DNA from: Spirogloea muscicola
Taxonomy: Eukaryota; Streptophyta; Zygnematophyceae; Spirogloeales; Spirogloeaceae
Direction of reading: 5' to 3'
Assembly (NCBI GenBank): GCA_009602725.1
Contig: WELB01000023.1
Span: 222,081-286,080, forward strand
Length of the DNA stretch: 64,000 nt
Shown here: one piece after another, positions 46,670-59,311 of the stretch
How the letters are laid out: each line of letters opens with the position of its first letter
Position numbering within the stretch: the first letter of the stretch is position 1
Made by a program: the position numbers and the translations under genes
The notes under the pieces: model-generated
Database searches by the model: none
The model's input: the letters and a program-made list of their open reading frames with translations, nothing else
What the model was told of the DNA's origin: nothing

Positions 46670-49600
46670 ATGGCGCGCGCCGAGCGCGAGGACGACGCCG
46701 AGGCCGCGGCAGGTGGCGCGACGGGCGCGGCGTCTTCCGTTGGCGGCGGCAAGAAGAAGGGCAAGAAGGGCAGGAATGCTGCGCAGGAGGACGACGACGA
46801 GGCCGCCATGAACGCGCTTCTAGCGGAGCTCGGCGGCGCGCCGGAGCGTGACGCGGCGCCGGCGCCGGCGGCGAATGGCGCGGAAGACGGTGACGAGCCG
46901 CCGGGGGCGGCGACGGCGTCCGCCGCCGACGACGACGAGGACGGCTCGTTGGCGCTGGCGGCCGCACTCGGCGGCAGGAAGAAGAAGGGGAAGGCGGGCA
47001 AGAAGGCGGCCCGGGACGCGGACGACGAGGCCGAGATGGACGCGCTGCTGACCGAGCTCGGCGGCGGCGGCGGCGGCAGCCAGCCGGCGGCGGCCGCGAA
47101 CGGATTCGGCAACAATGAGGAGCACAAGGAGGCGGACGACGGCGAAGCTGCAGGCGTCCCGGCAGCCATTGCTGGCGGCCGGAAGAAGAAGGGGAAGGCC
47201 GGGAAGAAGTCGGCGCGGGAGGGGCTGGACGACGACTACGCCGAGATGGACTCGCTCCTGGCCGAGCTTGGCGGCGCGCCGCCGCAGCCGGCGGAGGCGG
47301 CGGCGACGGCTACGAATGGCGCTCATGCCGGCGACGGCGAGCGGCGGGAGGAGGACGATGATGCGTCGATCGCCAGCTCTGCCGGCAGTAAGAAGAAGGC
47401 GAAGAAGAAGGGGACGAAGGCGGCGGCACAGGAGCCAGACGACGCGGACGATGACACAGTGCTAGCCGCACGGGCTGCCTCTGCGAGCGTTGCTGTGTCA
47501 GCGGAGGACTATGAGGAGCCTGAGGCTGGGCCGCCGTCGGACGCTGAGGGCGAGGACGCCATGATGGCAGCAGCTCTTGCAGGGATGAGGAAGGCGGGGA
47601 AGAAGGGGGTAAAGGCTGTGCGAGGCGTGGAGGATGAGGCCGAGATGGACGACGTCCAGGCCGAGCTCGAGGGCCGGCCAGAGGCAGCTGCGGCTGCACC
47701 AGCAGAAGCGGTGGTGGACGCAGCAGAGCCCAGCACGTGGAACGGGGTCAGCGACAACGACCGCCAGCCGGAGATGGCAGTCGCGGGAGCTGAGGAGGAT
47801 GCTGATGTCCCGGTGCTTGCCTTCAGTGGCAAGAAGAAGAAAGGGAAGAAGGGGAAGAAGGGGCCACAGGATCCGGAGGATGAGGGGGAGATGGCCGAGC
47901 TCGATGGAAAGCCGGGGGCTGTGTTGGACGCAGCAGAGCGTCCAGCCCGGGAAGCGGTGGATGAGGAGCCGCTGATAACGACCGTGAACGGCGCTGCCGA
48001 AGGCCAGCGGCAGGAGTCTGGCGCCGCAACCGCAACCGATGCAGATGGCGAGGAGGTGGCGATCACATTCGAGGGCAAGAAGAAAAAGGGCAAGAAGGGC
48101 AAGAAGGAACTTAAAGAGGATGCTGCAGAGGAAGACGTGCGCCTTACTGAAGCTGATGGCCTGCCCAAAGCTGCAGCAGCGGCCTTGGCAGATACTGCGT
48201 CTCCATCACCTATCGAGGGCGGCAGCGATCCACAGGAGGCAGGGCCGTTGGATGCGGATGCTGTGGACGGGGTTGACGACACCGCTGTACAATCCCTCGA
48301 TGACAAGAAGAAGGGCAAGAAGGGCAAGAAGACGGGCGGCGCAGCGTCGCTGCGAGCCCTGCAGGATGAGGATGATATCGAAGCTCTCCTTGCTGAGCTC
48401 GACGGCCCATCAAAGATGGCAGCATCGTCATTGCAGCAGACCCAGGCATCAGCACCCATCAAGGTGGAGGCAGCAGCTGCAGCACCGGTGGCAGCTGATG
48501 CGGCCTTGCCAGAGGGCGTGTCAACAAATGAGGCTGCTGTCACAGGCGGCGGCGCAAGTGCTGACAGCGCTGATTCGGCAGCGGTTGCTGCTGGTGCCAA
48601 GAAGGGAAAGAAGGGGAAGAAGGGGAAGCAGCGCACACAAGAGGAGGAGGACGAGATTGATGCGCTGCTGGCTGAGCTTGAAGGACCCCCCAAGGGTGCC
48701 CCACCTGCTGCTCCTCAGGCTCGGGCGCTCCCTGCGTTGGAAGAGGGTCCGCCCTTGGCTTCCGCGGCAACAGAGTCGCCTGTGGATGGGGAAGGGGCTG
48801 TGGCCGAGGCAGCGGCAGTCGAGGGCGGCGACGATGACGAGTTGCAAGAGCCAGGTGCGCAGGAGTCGGCAGCTGGCAAGAAGAAGCGGAAGAAGAAGGA
48901 GAAGGAGAAAGCTGCCAAGGCCGCTGCGGCCGAGAAGAAGGAGACAGATGCCGGTGACGCCGCGCCTGCAGCGGAGGCTGCAACGGTGGTGGCAGCGGCC
49001 ACAGCGGCTGCCAAAGGCAAGGCAGGTGGCGCTGACAAGAAGCTGCCAAAGCACGTGCGGGAGATGCAGGAGAGGCTCGCGCGGCTCAAGGAGGCGGAGG
49101 AGAAGCGGCGCGCGGAGGAGGAGGAGCGGCGGCGCAAGGAGGAGGAGGAGGAGGCCCGTCTTGCGGAGCTGGAGCGGCAGAAGGAGGAGGCCAAGAAGCG
49201 GCGCAAGGAGCGCGAGAAGGAGAAGCTCCTGCAGAAGAAGAAGGAGGGTTTGCTGCTCACTGGTATGGGCAACGAAGCCCCTGATCTGCGTGTCCATGTA
49301 ATGGTCTGAGCCCTGTTGATAAGTTGTATTGCGTATGAACTTCTTCATGCGCAAATTCACTGTGGCCACAGATGATACTTACTAGAAACGTCCGGCGTGC
49401 AGGCAAGCAAAAGGAGGAAGCGAAGCGCTTGGCGGCGATGCGTCAGCAGCTCCTTGCCCAGGCCGGGCTAGATACTGACGAGGTGGATGCTGCCGAGCCG
49501 CCAACGCCTGGCGCTCAGAAGAAGAAGGTCATCTACGAGAGCAGGAAGAAGCGGAGGCCAAGCGCTCAGACGTCGGCTGACGAAGTTCAGCACGCTGGCG

Positions 49601-52600
49601 ACTTGGTGGATGACAAGCTGGGGGAGGTTGTGGATGCTGAGCCCACGGAGAGGGCAGCTGAGCAGGCCAGTGAGGATCACCAGGAGGACAACGAGGAGTA
49701 CCAGGAGGAGGACTCCGTGCAGAAGACAGAGGCTGTTGTGCAAGAGGAGGCCGAGCCGTCTGCTGCAGTTCAGGAGGAGGAGGAGGAGGAGGAGGCGGAG
49801 GAGGAGGAGGAGGCGGAGGAGGAGGAGGAAGACGAGTGGGATGCCAAGAGCTGGGACGCAGATGACGTCGCGTTGCCTGCGCTGAAGAAGCGGGGCGCGT
49901 TTGACGAGGACGAGGAGGAGAGCGAGGAGGAACGCGCTGCTGCTGCTACCAGAACGTCGACGAAGCCCACGGCTAGAGCGGAGCCGGCAAAGAAGACTTT
50001 GGTAAAGCAGGCGTCCACCTCCAGGGAGGCGCCGATCAAGGCCCGAGGGCCACCGAAGCAGCCGCAGCGCCAGGCTGCTGAGTCTCGGAGCGAGAATGAC
50101 TCGGAGGACGATGAGGAGGACGAGAGCGACGTGACAAGTGATTCTGGGACGGACAGTGAGGATGACAATGCTACAGTGAGGAAGAAGCGCGAGGCACGAC
50201 AGCGGCGGGAGGCACGCAAGGCCGAGGCGCTGAGCCAGCGCAGCGCTGAGGATCTGCGATCGCCCATTTGCTGCATTCTTGGCCACGTAGACACAGGCAA
50301 GACGAAGCTGCTGGATTGCATCCGGCGGACCAACGTGCAGGAGGGCGAGGCGGGGGGCATTACGCAGCAGATTGGGGCGACGTACTTCCCCATGGAGAAC
50401 ATCCGCGAGCGCACCAAGGAGCTCAAGGCCGACGCTACGCTCCGTGTCCCAGGTCTCCTGATCATCGACACGCCTGGCCACGAGTCGTTCACCAACTTGA
50501 GGGCCCGGGGTTCTAGCCTGTGCGACATCGCCATCCTGGTGGTGGACATCATGCATGGCTTGGAGCCGCAGACCATCGAGTCCCTGAATCTCCTTAAGAG
50601 CAAGAAGACCCCTTTCATTGTGGCCATGAACAAGGTTGACCCCCTTGCCCACCTATCTGGTCATTTGTAGACCATCAGGCTAAACAGTTAGTGCATCAGG
50701 GACTAAAGACCATCAGGCTAGATAGTAAATATTTCAGGGTCTGAAGAAAGAGAGATTGAATACTGGACTCCGCCAATACTGCTGTCTTGTCACCATTCTG
50801 ACGAGCATGCAAATCTGGGCAACTGTCAACACTTTGCTAATCTATGTCGAGTGCTTGCCATTGCTTCATGATCAGGTGGACCGTCTGTATAGCTGGAAGT
50901 CCATGCTAAATGCGCCGATCCGAACTTGCTTAAAACAGCAGAACAGGGATGTGATCCTTGAGTTTGATCGACGATCTGAACAGGCAAGCTCCCTGCTTGC
51001 TCAATCAGTATATTGGAATTAGGGTTTGTTGTCTGAGCTGGTAGGCCTCTTGTTGACAGCATGAGTAGCAGGCTACGATGTCTTTCAAAATATTTGGCAC
51101 AAAAGCAAGCAACACCATTCAAATGCTTGGACACAGCAGGACTGACTTGACCTGCACATGTCAAATAGATAATTACGCAACTCAAGGAGCAAGGGCTCAA
51201 CTCATCCCTTTACTACAAGAATCCAGACATTCGCAAGTACCTCAGCATAGTGCCTACAAGTGCCATCAGGTGAGAGCACGAAAGTGGAAATTAATGGGAT
51301 GCATATTGGATTGATCAAAAGTTTATGAATACTGAATCAAGTTATGGGTCTCCTGCCTGCAGTGGTGAAGGCATTCCCGACATTCTCTTGCTCCTGGTCC
51401 AGCTCACTCAAAAGATGATGGAGGAGAAGCTCATGTTCATCACCGAAGTCCAGGTAGCTTGAAGATCCAACCTTGACATCTGTTTACTCACTTGGCCAAT
51501 CAAGAGCGACACGAGCCTTGAAGCCCATCCACTTGAGCTACCACTCAGAATAAGCGTCCACTTTGGTCTAGTATATGCTCTGTGGAACTTATGCCAACTT
51601 CTGGTTGCATGTTGATGTGAACAGTGTACAGTGTTGGAAGTGAAGGTCGTGGAGGGGCTTGGAACAACCATTGATGTTGTCCTTGTAAATGGCATCCTGC
51701 ACGAAGGAGATCAGATTGTTGTGCCTGGCCTGCAGGTCAGCTTGCTTCACCAGTCTGGAAGGCATGCATGGTCAGGTGCTTACTCCTGGATGCAACGTAG
51801 CAGGAGGTTATAATGGGTTATGCATTCAAGCACACTGACACTGTGATTTACCGCAGGGACCCATTGTGACAACGATCAGAGCGCTCTTGACGCCGCACCC
51901 TATGAAGGAGCTGCGCATCAAGGTCAGCAATGGGTCATCCATGTTGATGTTGAATATTCTAGACACCAGCCGGGTTACCCAAACCATCAGTTTCAGTAAA
52001 TCTTCATAAAGGATTTTCAGGGACCGGATTAGTCCATCATTCATCGTGGGCTGAAGCGAGCTATCATTTGAGAAGATCCTTAATCTGCCATCTGAAAATC
52101 TGAAAGATAAGGCTGACCTAAGAGTGGACTCTGTTGCTGCAGGGCTCCTACCTTCACCACAAGGAGCTGAAGGCTGCACAAGGAATCAAGTTAACTGCAC
52201 AAGTAAGGCTGATGATGATATTCTTGTCACGAAGTTGCTGCACTGTACTGCATGAAGGTTGCACATTGCATTCACTGTCACACTTGGCCCCACCAGCTTG
52301 GTTGGAACCTTGATTCCTTGGCACCCTTTGATAACAGTGCAGTCCATTCATGACAGTGCACTCCACACGCAGGGCCTGGAGCACGCAATTGCAGGCACTC
52401 AGCTGTATGTGGTGGGGCCTGATGATGACGTTGAGGACATAAAGGAGGAGGCCATGCAGGATATTGGCACCGTGCTGAGCCAGGTGGACAAGAGCGGCGA
52501 GGGCGTGTGCGTGCAAGCGTCCACGCTTGGATCTCTTGAGGCCCTCCTGGAGTTCCTCAAGAGCCCGGACGTCAAGATCCCTGTGTCGGGTATCAGCATC

Positions 52601-53936
52601 GGCCCCGTTCACAAGAAGGACGTGATGCGGGCTTCCGTCATGCTCGAGCGGAAGCGGAAGGAGTTTGCCGTCATCCTTGCTTTCGATGTCAAGGTCAGCT
52701 CTTTCAATGTTGAGTCTCATACAGCTTGTGCTGGAGGCCTTGGTTGTGCAACTTTATCCTGTGGGTAGGCTCATCAAAGAGAGAATTACTCATCTGCATT
52801 CTGGAGTGGCCAGGTCACAACGGAAGCCCGCGAGATGGCGGAGGAGGTGGGGGTGCGAATATTCATTGCAGACATCATCTACCACCTGTTTGACCAGTTT
52901 ACGGCTTACATGGCCAACCTCAGAGAAGAGCGGCGCCGAGAGAAGGCAGAGGAAGCTGTCTTCCCCTGCGTACTCAAGATTATGCCCAACTGCATCTTCA
53001 ATAAGAAGGACCCTATCGTGCTAGGTGTGGAGGTTGTGGATGGGATTGCCAAGGTATGACCGTCATCAGGAGCTGTACATATGGGCCACCCACATTGTGC
53101 TTTGTCCTGTTTCCTGATCCTGCTGCATTAAGTAACACATCAGCTGGCTGTGTATAGCATCTATAATGATCAACATCTTCTGCATGTCCTTTATAGTAGC
53201 TGAAAGACTATTGGGTTTTGTTCCAGATTGGCACACCTATTTGTGTGCCATCCAAGGGTTTCATAGACATAGGCAAGATTGCTTCTATTGAGATCAATCA
53301 CAAAGTTGTTGACATGGCAAAGAAGGGCCAGGCTGTGGCAATGAAGGTAAAGATCTATCTATGTGCTCACTGCGCACCGGTTGGCTTGTTCAATGGGCAG
53401 CAATTCTTGTTGACTGGAAAATGGCAGGACATTTGGCAACTTGTTGGCACATTGGGGCATGTTGTGCAGAGAAAATTTCCAAGGCCTTCTGCAGAGAAGT
53501 GCACAGCAAGCGCATACTCACTAAACAACCTTGTATTCCAGATATTGGGCACGAATGCCGAGGAGGTGCAGAAAATGTTTGGGCGGCATTTTGAGCAGGA
53601 AGATGAGCTAGTAAGCCACATCACGCGGAATTCAATAGATGTCCTTAAGGAGAACTATAGGGTGAGGTCCCACTTCTCCTTGCTGCATAACTCATAGCTG
53701 CAAGTAGTGATCGCATTCTACGCAGGCAGCTGAGCAGTGAAAGCCTGTCTCATTGCTGATGACATATGGTGGTGAGCATCTGACTTTCGGTTGCAAAGGG
53801 CATGGCTTCAAGCTCTCATATCTGTCCTGCTTGAAGGGCTCAGGCCTGATTATCTTTTTTGGTTGTGCAGAATGACCTTTCCAAGGACGACTGGGTCTTA
53901 GTGGTCAAGTTGAAGAAGCTCTATGAGATACCCTAG
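46670..53936 (+). CDS. EIF5B: Translation initiation factor eIF5B
   Basis: Thirteen exons: 46670-49262, 49403-50634, 50876-50983, 51169-51269, 51363-51453, 51625-51735, 51857-51922, 52143-52202, 52373-52693, 52814-53053, 53227-53346, 53542-53661, 53871-53936; about 1742 residues from the Met at 46670. eIF5B is the IF2-type GTPase that joins the 60S subunit to the initiation complex. G1 GHVDTGKT lies at about residue 1157, then [19 protein letters not shown] and NK/VD, the last split between exons 2 and 3. Domain II ([19 protein letters not shown]), domain III ([20 protein letters not shown]) and domain IV ([32 protein letters not shown]) follow, ending [12 protein letters not shown]. The intron after exon 3 uses a GC donor (CAG/GCAAGC). 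The N-terminal 850 residues are an array of Lys-rich/acidic modules. The true start may lie in the preceding gap. Confidence 0.95.
46741..48930 (+). repeat. Array of Lys-rich/acidic modules in the eIF5B N-terminus
   Basis: About nine or ten imperfect modules, each a Lys cluster ([32 protein letters not shown] and variants), an acidic stretch, and usually an amphipathic end ([50 protein letters not shown]). Spacing is about 60 to 100 codons. Plant eIF5B proteins carry similar motifs in lower number as I recall. Confidence 0.8.
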
Positions 53937-55247
53937 CCCTACGTCGTGTGCTTTGCTGAGCACAAACACCCCCTGTAAGCATCAGAATCGCTTGCCCACA
54001 GCGCAAGCAGCATCGGGGGGAATGGGTGGCTGCTGTTGTCAGCTGGTCGCACGTTCCTTTGGCCTCCCGCTCGTGTGCCCAGCACCACCTGAGCTGGGCT
54101 TTGCTTACTTTGCCTGTGCCGTGCTTGCGCACACTGCCACGCCTTCCTCCATGAGAATATCTGTGGCAGATTGGCAGGAGGGAGGACCTGCTGTTTGCTG
54201 ATCAGGTGCCAGAGCTAGGTGAAGCTGGTATACACGGTAAAGTGGCAGTTGCAGAAGGGCCAGCCTGAGATCAACGACAGGAGTGCCTGCAATGCAATTA
54301 GTTAAACACGGGTCCTGAGCCACAGACATCAACGAGTCAATTCCGAGGAAGCTGTCACGCCTTGTTGAAAGCTCCCTGGGATATGGCCACTGGTCCAGCG
54401 AGTCTGAGCCGCAGCATGTCTGAGGGGCTCTGATGTCGTGACCCGACTGGCGCGGAGAGATCAAAGCGTGGTCAATGTTAGGAGGGGGCTTCTCGCTGTG
54501 TGCAACCCCGGCGAGCTGCAATGACCTGAGCACAGTGCCGTCCGTGCAAGATGGAGAGGAAGCTGCTATTGACATTCTTTGGTGGGCTGGCCCTCAGCAG
54601 CCCTCGCCTCCTCCAGAAGACAAGCTAAGCCTAAGGGGGGGGGATGGGTGTAGAATGGCAGAGGCAGGAGGAGGAGCTCTACCGCTGGAATGAGCTACTT
54701 TCCAAGAAAGCAGCTGCTTCTCTCCGCTCCCCCCTCTGTGGGCTGGCCGTCCCCAGCCCGCGGCCTTCTTGGAAGGGCTCACTTGGTTTCGGATGAGCTC
54801 ACGTTCTCGTTCAGAAGAAGGACGCTTCCAGCAGAGGGCGATGGCTGTGAGAGGAAGCCCAGAGAGTTCAACTGGTGTGAGATCACTGCGCTTCTCTATC
54901 TCTCCAAGGGCCGAAGTGGCCGAGTGGCCGAGTTGCCTGGCGATACACGGCGGCAGACGGCCGTCGGATCGAGAATCGGCAGGAGACGATCGAACGGCCT
55001 CGATCGGCCCGGTGCCGACCCCGCCCCCAGGCGACAGCACATGCGGAGGAAGAGAAGCCGTCCCCCCCGCCGCCGCCGCCGCCGCCGCCGCCGCGTTTGC
55101 CGCCGCAAAGAGCGGCGCGCCGCCGGCTCCGCCGCCGCGNGAGCGCAGGCCCGCGCCGTCGTCCCTTGGCGCCACTCGGCCGGCTGGGGCAGGCGACGAG
55201 CGGCGGTCTGACGCCGCCGCTGCCTTGGCTGGCCGGCGAGCTCGCAG
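53937..55247. other. eIF5B-NOP58 intergenic region, including lost NOP58 5' end
   Basis: A TGTAA motif at about 53975 may be the eIF5B polyadenylation signal. A partial SINE-like repeat is at 54823-54865 and GGGCTGGC modules at about 54590 and 54733. A (CCG)n run at 55066-55139 ends in a single N at 55140, where the first NOP58 exon should be. Confidence 0.55.
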
Positions 55248-55297
55248 GACATATGGAAGCAATTCGAGACGCCCGACGCCGCCAGGAAGGTGGGCCT

Positions 55298-55350
<53 letters not shown>

Positions 55351-58300
55351 GTTGCTGTGTCCAATCCGAGCTGGGGCCTACGGTGGGCCTCGGCGTTTGT
55401 CCAGTGCCAGGCCGCAGCCTCAGCGCCGCAGCCTCAGTACCACGCCGCCGTCGCGAGTGCAGAGCGTCCAGCTGCAGGCGTTCGAGAAGTTTGGCAACAC
55501 CGCCGAGGCGCTGGGCGCGGCAACGGCGCTTGTGGACAGCAAGCTCCCCAAGGCCCTGCGCAAGTTCCTGCGCGCCCAGTGCCAGAGCGAGACGCTGGCC
55601 GTCGCCGACTCCAAGCTCGGCTCCATCATCAAGGAGAAGCTGGTGAGGCGCCGGCGCCGCGCTCGCCGCTCTCTCAGCAAGGGCTGTGCCTTTGCAAGCT
55701 GTGGTGGGGCTTGGACCAGGAGCAGCAGGGCCACAGCAGCGGTGCCGACGTGGGAGACGGGGACCTCTAGCATCACTGACTGAGCTTGTTGTACCGCGAC
55801 TGCAGCAGTGGTTCTGGTATCGGCAAACTAGACACCTGCTGAGCCAAGCTGGGTTTGGGATTTTGGTTTTGTGGGTTTTGTGGGTTTTGTGGGTTTTGTG
55901 GGCTTTCTGGATTTTGTGGGGTTTGGGTTTTAGGTGTAGCAGCCCAAAGCCGTCAGTGACACGAGACGAGGTGCAGCCACCAAGTTGGCTCTGCGGTTGG
56001 TTATATGGCATCTCGCTGTCGCCTGTGCTGCATACTGTGGCTACATTGAGGTGCTTGAGCGGGGTCGTTCACAGGCTGCACCCTTGGGTCTGCTGACGTT
56101 TACTGGCGATCATATTTTGAAACCCAGTTTGTGGATTCGCACGTTCTCACTGTGGTCTGGTGCGTGCGTGCCTCGGTGCTGCGGCTGGGCGCAGGGCGTG
56201 ACCTGCGTGCACAGCGCGGCCGTGATGGAGCTCATGCGGGGCGTCCGCAGCCACCTGGGCGAGCTCATCACCGGCCTTGGCGGCCAGGACCTTGCGCCCA
56301 TGAGCCTCGGCCTCTCGCACAGCCTCTCGCGCTACAAGCTCAAGTTCAGCCCAGACAAGGTACGTACATCGTCGTCGCAAAACTCCATCTCTCGCCCCCC
56401 TCCCCCGCAAAGCTTTCACCATGTGACGGCACGCAGGCTGTCTCGGCTAGGCTAGCCGGGCTTCTTCATCAGCCAAAGTCTCAGTCAGTTGGAAGGTACT
56501 GACGTTATTGCTGCTTTGCGTTTTGGTTTGGTAGGATGCTCCCCATAGAGAGGCTCGTACTTGACAAGGGGACGGCACATGCGGGTGCAGGTGGACACCA
56601 TGATCGTGCAAGCCATTGGCCTGCTGGATGACCTGGACAAGGAGCTCAACACGTATGCAATGCGCGTGCGTGAGTGGTACGGCTGGCACTTCCCAGAGCT
56701 TGCCAAGATCGTCACAGACAACATTGAGTATGCCAAGGTTGTGCGCCTGATGGGGCCGCGGACGAGCGCTGCCTCCATGGACTTCTCTGAGGTGCCCCTG
56801 CCGCTCTCAACACCCTCCTGCTGGCACGTACTCTCGCAGCAAATCACTCTTCCAGTACAATCACGTCTCAGTGCTTAAGTCCAATGGCTGACAGGGTTAT
56901 CATTGCTGGCAGTGTAGTCACAACAGATTGGCCACATTGTGGTCAATGTGCAAATCCTTGCCAGGTTCTCTCTGAGGAGGTGGAGGTGGACATGAAGGAG
57001 GCGGCAGTCATCTCCATGGGCACGGAGGTCAGCGAGCAGGATATGGCGAATATCGTGGCGCTGTGCGAGCAGGTCATCTCGCTGGCTGAGTACCGCGCAC
57101 AGCTATATGACTACCTGCGCTCGCGCATGGCGGCGATTGCGCCCAATCTCACGGTGCTCGTCGGCGAGCTTGTGGGTGCGCGCCTCATCGCACACGCGGG
57201 CAGCCTCATCAATCTGGCCAAGTTCCCCGCCAGCACCGTGCAGATCCTGGGCGCAGAGAAGGTGACATACTTTCAGCTACTTCAATAGGCGTCAGAAGCT
57301 ACATTTGACAGATTATGTTTGGGGCAGTCGGGTGACTATCAAGTCACACTTCTGACTCTGTCCTCTCGTTTTGTGCAGGCACTTTTTCGTGCATTGAAAA
57401 CAAAACACGAGACGCCCAAGTACGGGCTGATATATCATGCGTCGCTTATCGGGCAGGCGCCGCCAAAGCTGAAGGGCAAGATTTCGCGCTCGCTTGCTGC
57501 CAAGTGCGCACTCTCGATCCGCATCGACGCCCTCGCTGAGAGCTCAGAGCCCACCATTGGCCTCGAGAGCCGTGCCAAGGTTCACGCAGCCACCGTCTTT
57601 GAAGCACCCAAGACATATGAGTGCAGTGATTGTCAGAGCGTGGTCAAGTGCATGCAGCACCCATTTGTTTGCATGGGCCAGATGGACCAATTTTATGTAG
57701 TTTCACGATCTTGGCTGGGTAAGCAGTGCAGTTCCTGTATGTGCAGCTGGAGGCGAGGCTTCGGCAGCTGGAGGGCCGGACGATGGCCAAGGCAAGCGGC
57801 GCTGCACGGGGCAAGCCCATGGTTGAGGCATATGACCGCGATCGCAAAAGGGATGCCCCTCTCCTCCTTACAACGGCCAAGGTGAGAGTCAGATCAGAAC
57901 TCACTGCCGGTGATTTGAATGGTTGGCAAGCACGAGTTCTCAGAAAGAATCTGGAGCTTGTGGAGGCCTTACCACTGCACTCACATTTTGGCTCCACAAT
58001 GCAGGCGTACAACCCGGCCGCCGACTCGACTTTGACAGTCGACGCTCAGGAGGCTGCTGGTGAAGCTCGAGCAGAGCTGAAGAAAAAGAAGAAGAAGAAG
58101 AAGGAGTCAGTGGTCAGCATGGGAGATGCTGTGGTCGAGGCACCTGAGGTGACTCCTGCAACAGGCGAGCCGGCAGAGACAAGGCCCAAGAAGAAGAAGA
58201 TAGTGAAGACGGTAGAGACGGAGGAGACGACTGTCACTGTGAAGCCGGCACCAGATGGTGGTGCTCCAGTCACAGTAAGTCGTCACTCACCTCTGTCTGG

Positions 58301-58602
58301 CATTGCATGCTAGAGTGGTCATCTAATCAAAGGAGTACATTGTCTCCAAAAGAAGTGGCCTCAACATGAACTTATAGAGGTAAAGTTCTATCCTGTTGAT
58401 TGCCGTTTCACAAACTTTGCCTGTATGAGCACAGGAGAAGGCAACAAAAAAGAAGGAAAGGTACTTTGAGGAAGACGCTGAAGAGGGGCTGGCTGGCAAG
58501 AAAGTCAAGAGGAAAGCGGCAGGAGACTCCAGTGCTGCTGCACTCAATGGAGGAACAGAAAAGCCGAAGAAGAAGAAGAAGACACAGCAGCCTGAGTTGT
58601 AG
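55248..58602 (+). CDS. NOP58: NOP58 (box C/D snoRNP core protein), first exon missing
   Basis: Visible exons: 55248-55289, 55463-55642, 56195-56359, 56591-56791, 56965-57261, 57379-57579, 57747-57881, 58005-58274, 58435-58602; 552 residues, all phase 0. NOP58 pairs with NOP56 on box C/D snoRNAs that guide rRNA 2'-O-methylation in the nucleolus. The first visible exon [14 protein letters not shown] continues the family's N-terminal domain; [34 protein letters not shown], the coiled-coil region [19 protein letters not shown] and the Nop domain ([39 protein letters not shown]) follow. The tail is Lys/Glu-rich as usual. The expected start exon (about 27 residues including the initial MLVLFE-type strand) is not found upstream and is probably lost at the N at 55140. 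Confidence 0.95.
55866..55925 (+). repeat. TTTTGTGGG minisatellite in NOP58 intron
   Basis: Four or five tandem copies of the 9-mer GTTTTGTGG with later degenerate units, in the intron between 55643 and 56194. Confidence 0.85.
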
Positions 58603-59311
58603 CACCCCTCAGTACATAGCCTCAAGCACAAGGCTGTCACCTGGTCGACATGGTGCAGTGAGCTTTTGCTGTGTAGGGTCGCCATCGCCTCATTGTCGAA
58701 GCTTAGAGCTTCATGGCATGCACGTTATTAGCTGCTTTGGCGTGGCTGTAGTGCTAGAATCGAGGCATGAAGCTTCATGGCCTGCCCACCGCTGGCTGGA
58801 CACACACGGCTGAGCTGATGCTTGCACAACAGTGCCAAGCCCTGTCATGCCCCGCCCCTCACGCAGCCCCTATCAAGCTGTAATGCTGGCACCGCTATAC
58901 ACCGGAGGTGCCTGCTTGGAAGGCGAGTACCACCTGCAGCTACCTTCACTTGACAACCTTCAGGAGATAGACTCCACATGTTGGCTGCCCAAGTTGGTTG
59001 TGACTGAGGCCAATGTGCGCAAACCTCAGAAAGGCCGCAAGGCTTGGAACAACATTAGTGGTGCCAACGAGGAAGGCAATGTCAACGAAACCATTGACCA
59101 GCGCGAATGAATGCCAAGCATAGTTTGAGACCAGCCCAGACGACTCTGGGAACCTGCTCAAGAATGAATGGGGTTCTGTTTCCAATGGGCTCTTGCGAGG
59201 TGTAAACTAGGCCGCCAGCTGTCTGCTTGACTAATGCAGCAGTGTGGAAGAGGACTGCCAGCTTGTCTAAGCTTGCAGTAATGTAGTAGGACATGTGCAG
59301 GCCGCTTGGTA
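58603..59311. other. Convergent 3' region of NOP58 and UGP3
   Basis: No gene is recognised. A TGTAA at about 58878 is a candidate NOP58 polyadenylation signal. Confidence 0.5.

Noticed and set aside
47509-48693. Long antisense frames over eIF5B (Ser/Pro/Leu-rich)
   Set aside because: Mirror images of GAG/AAG/GCC-rich codons on the other strand; no domain content.
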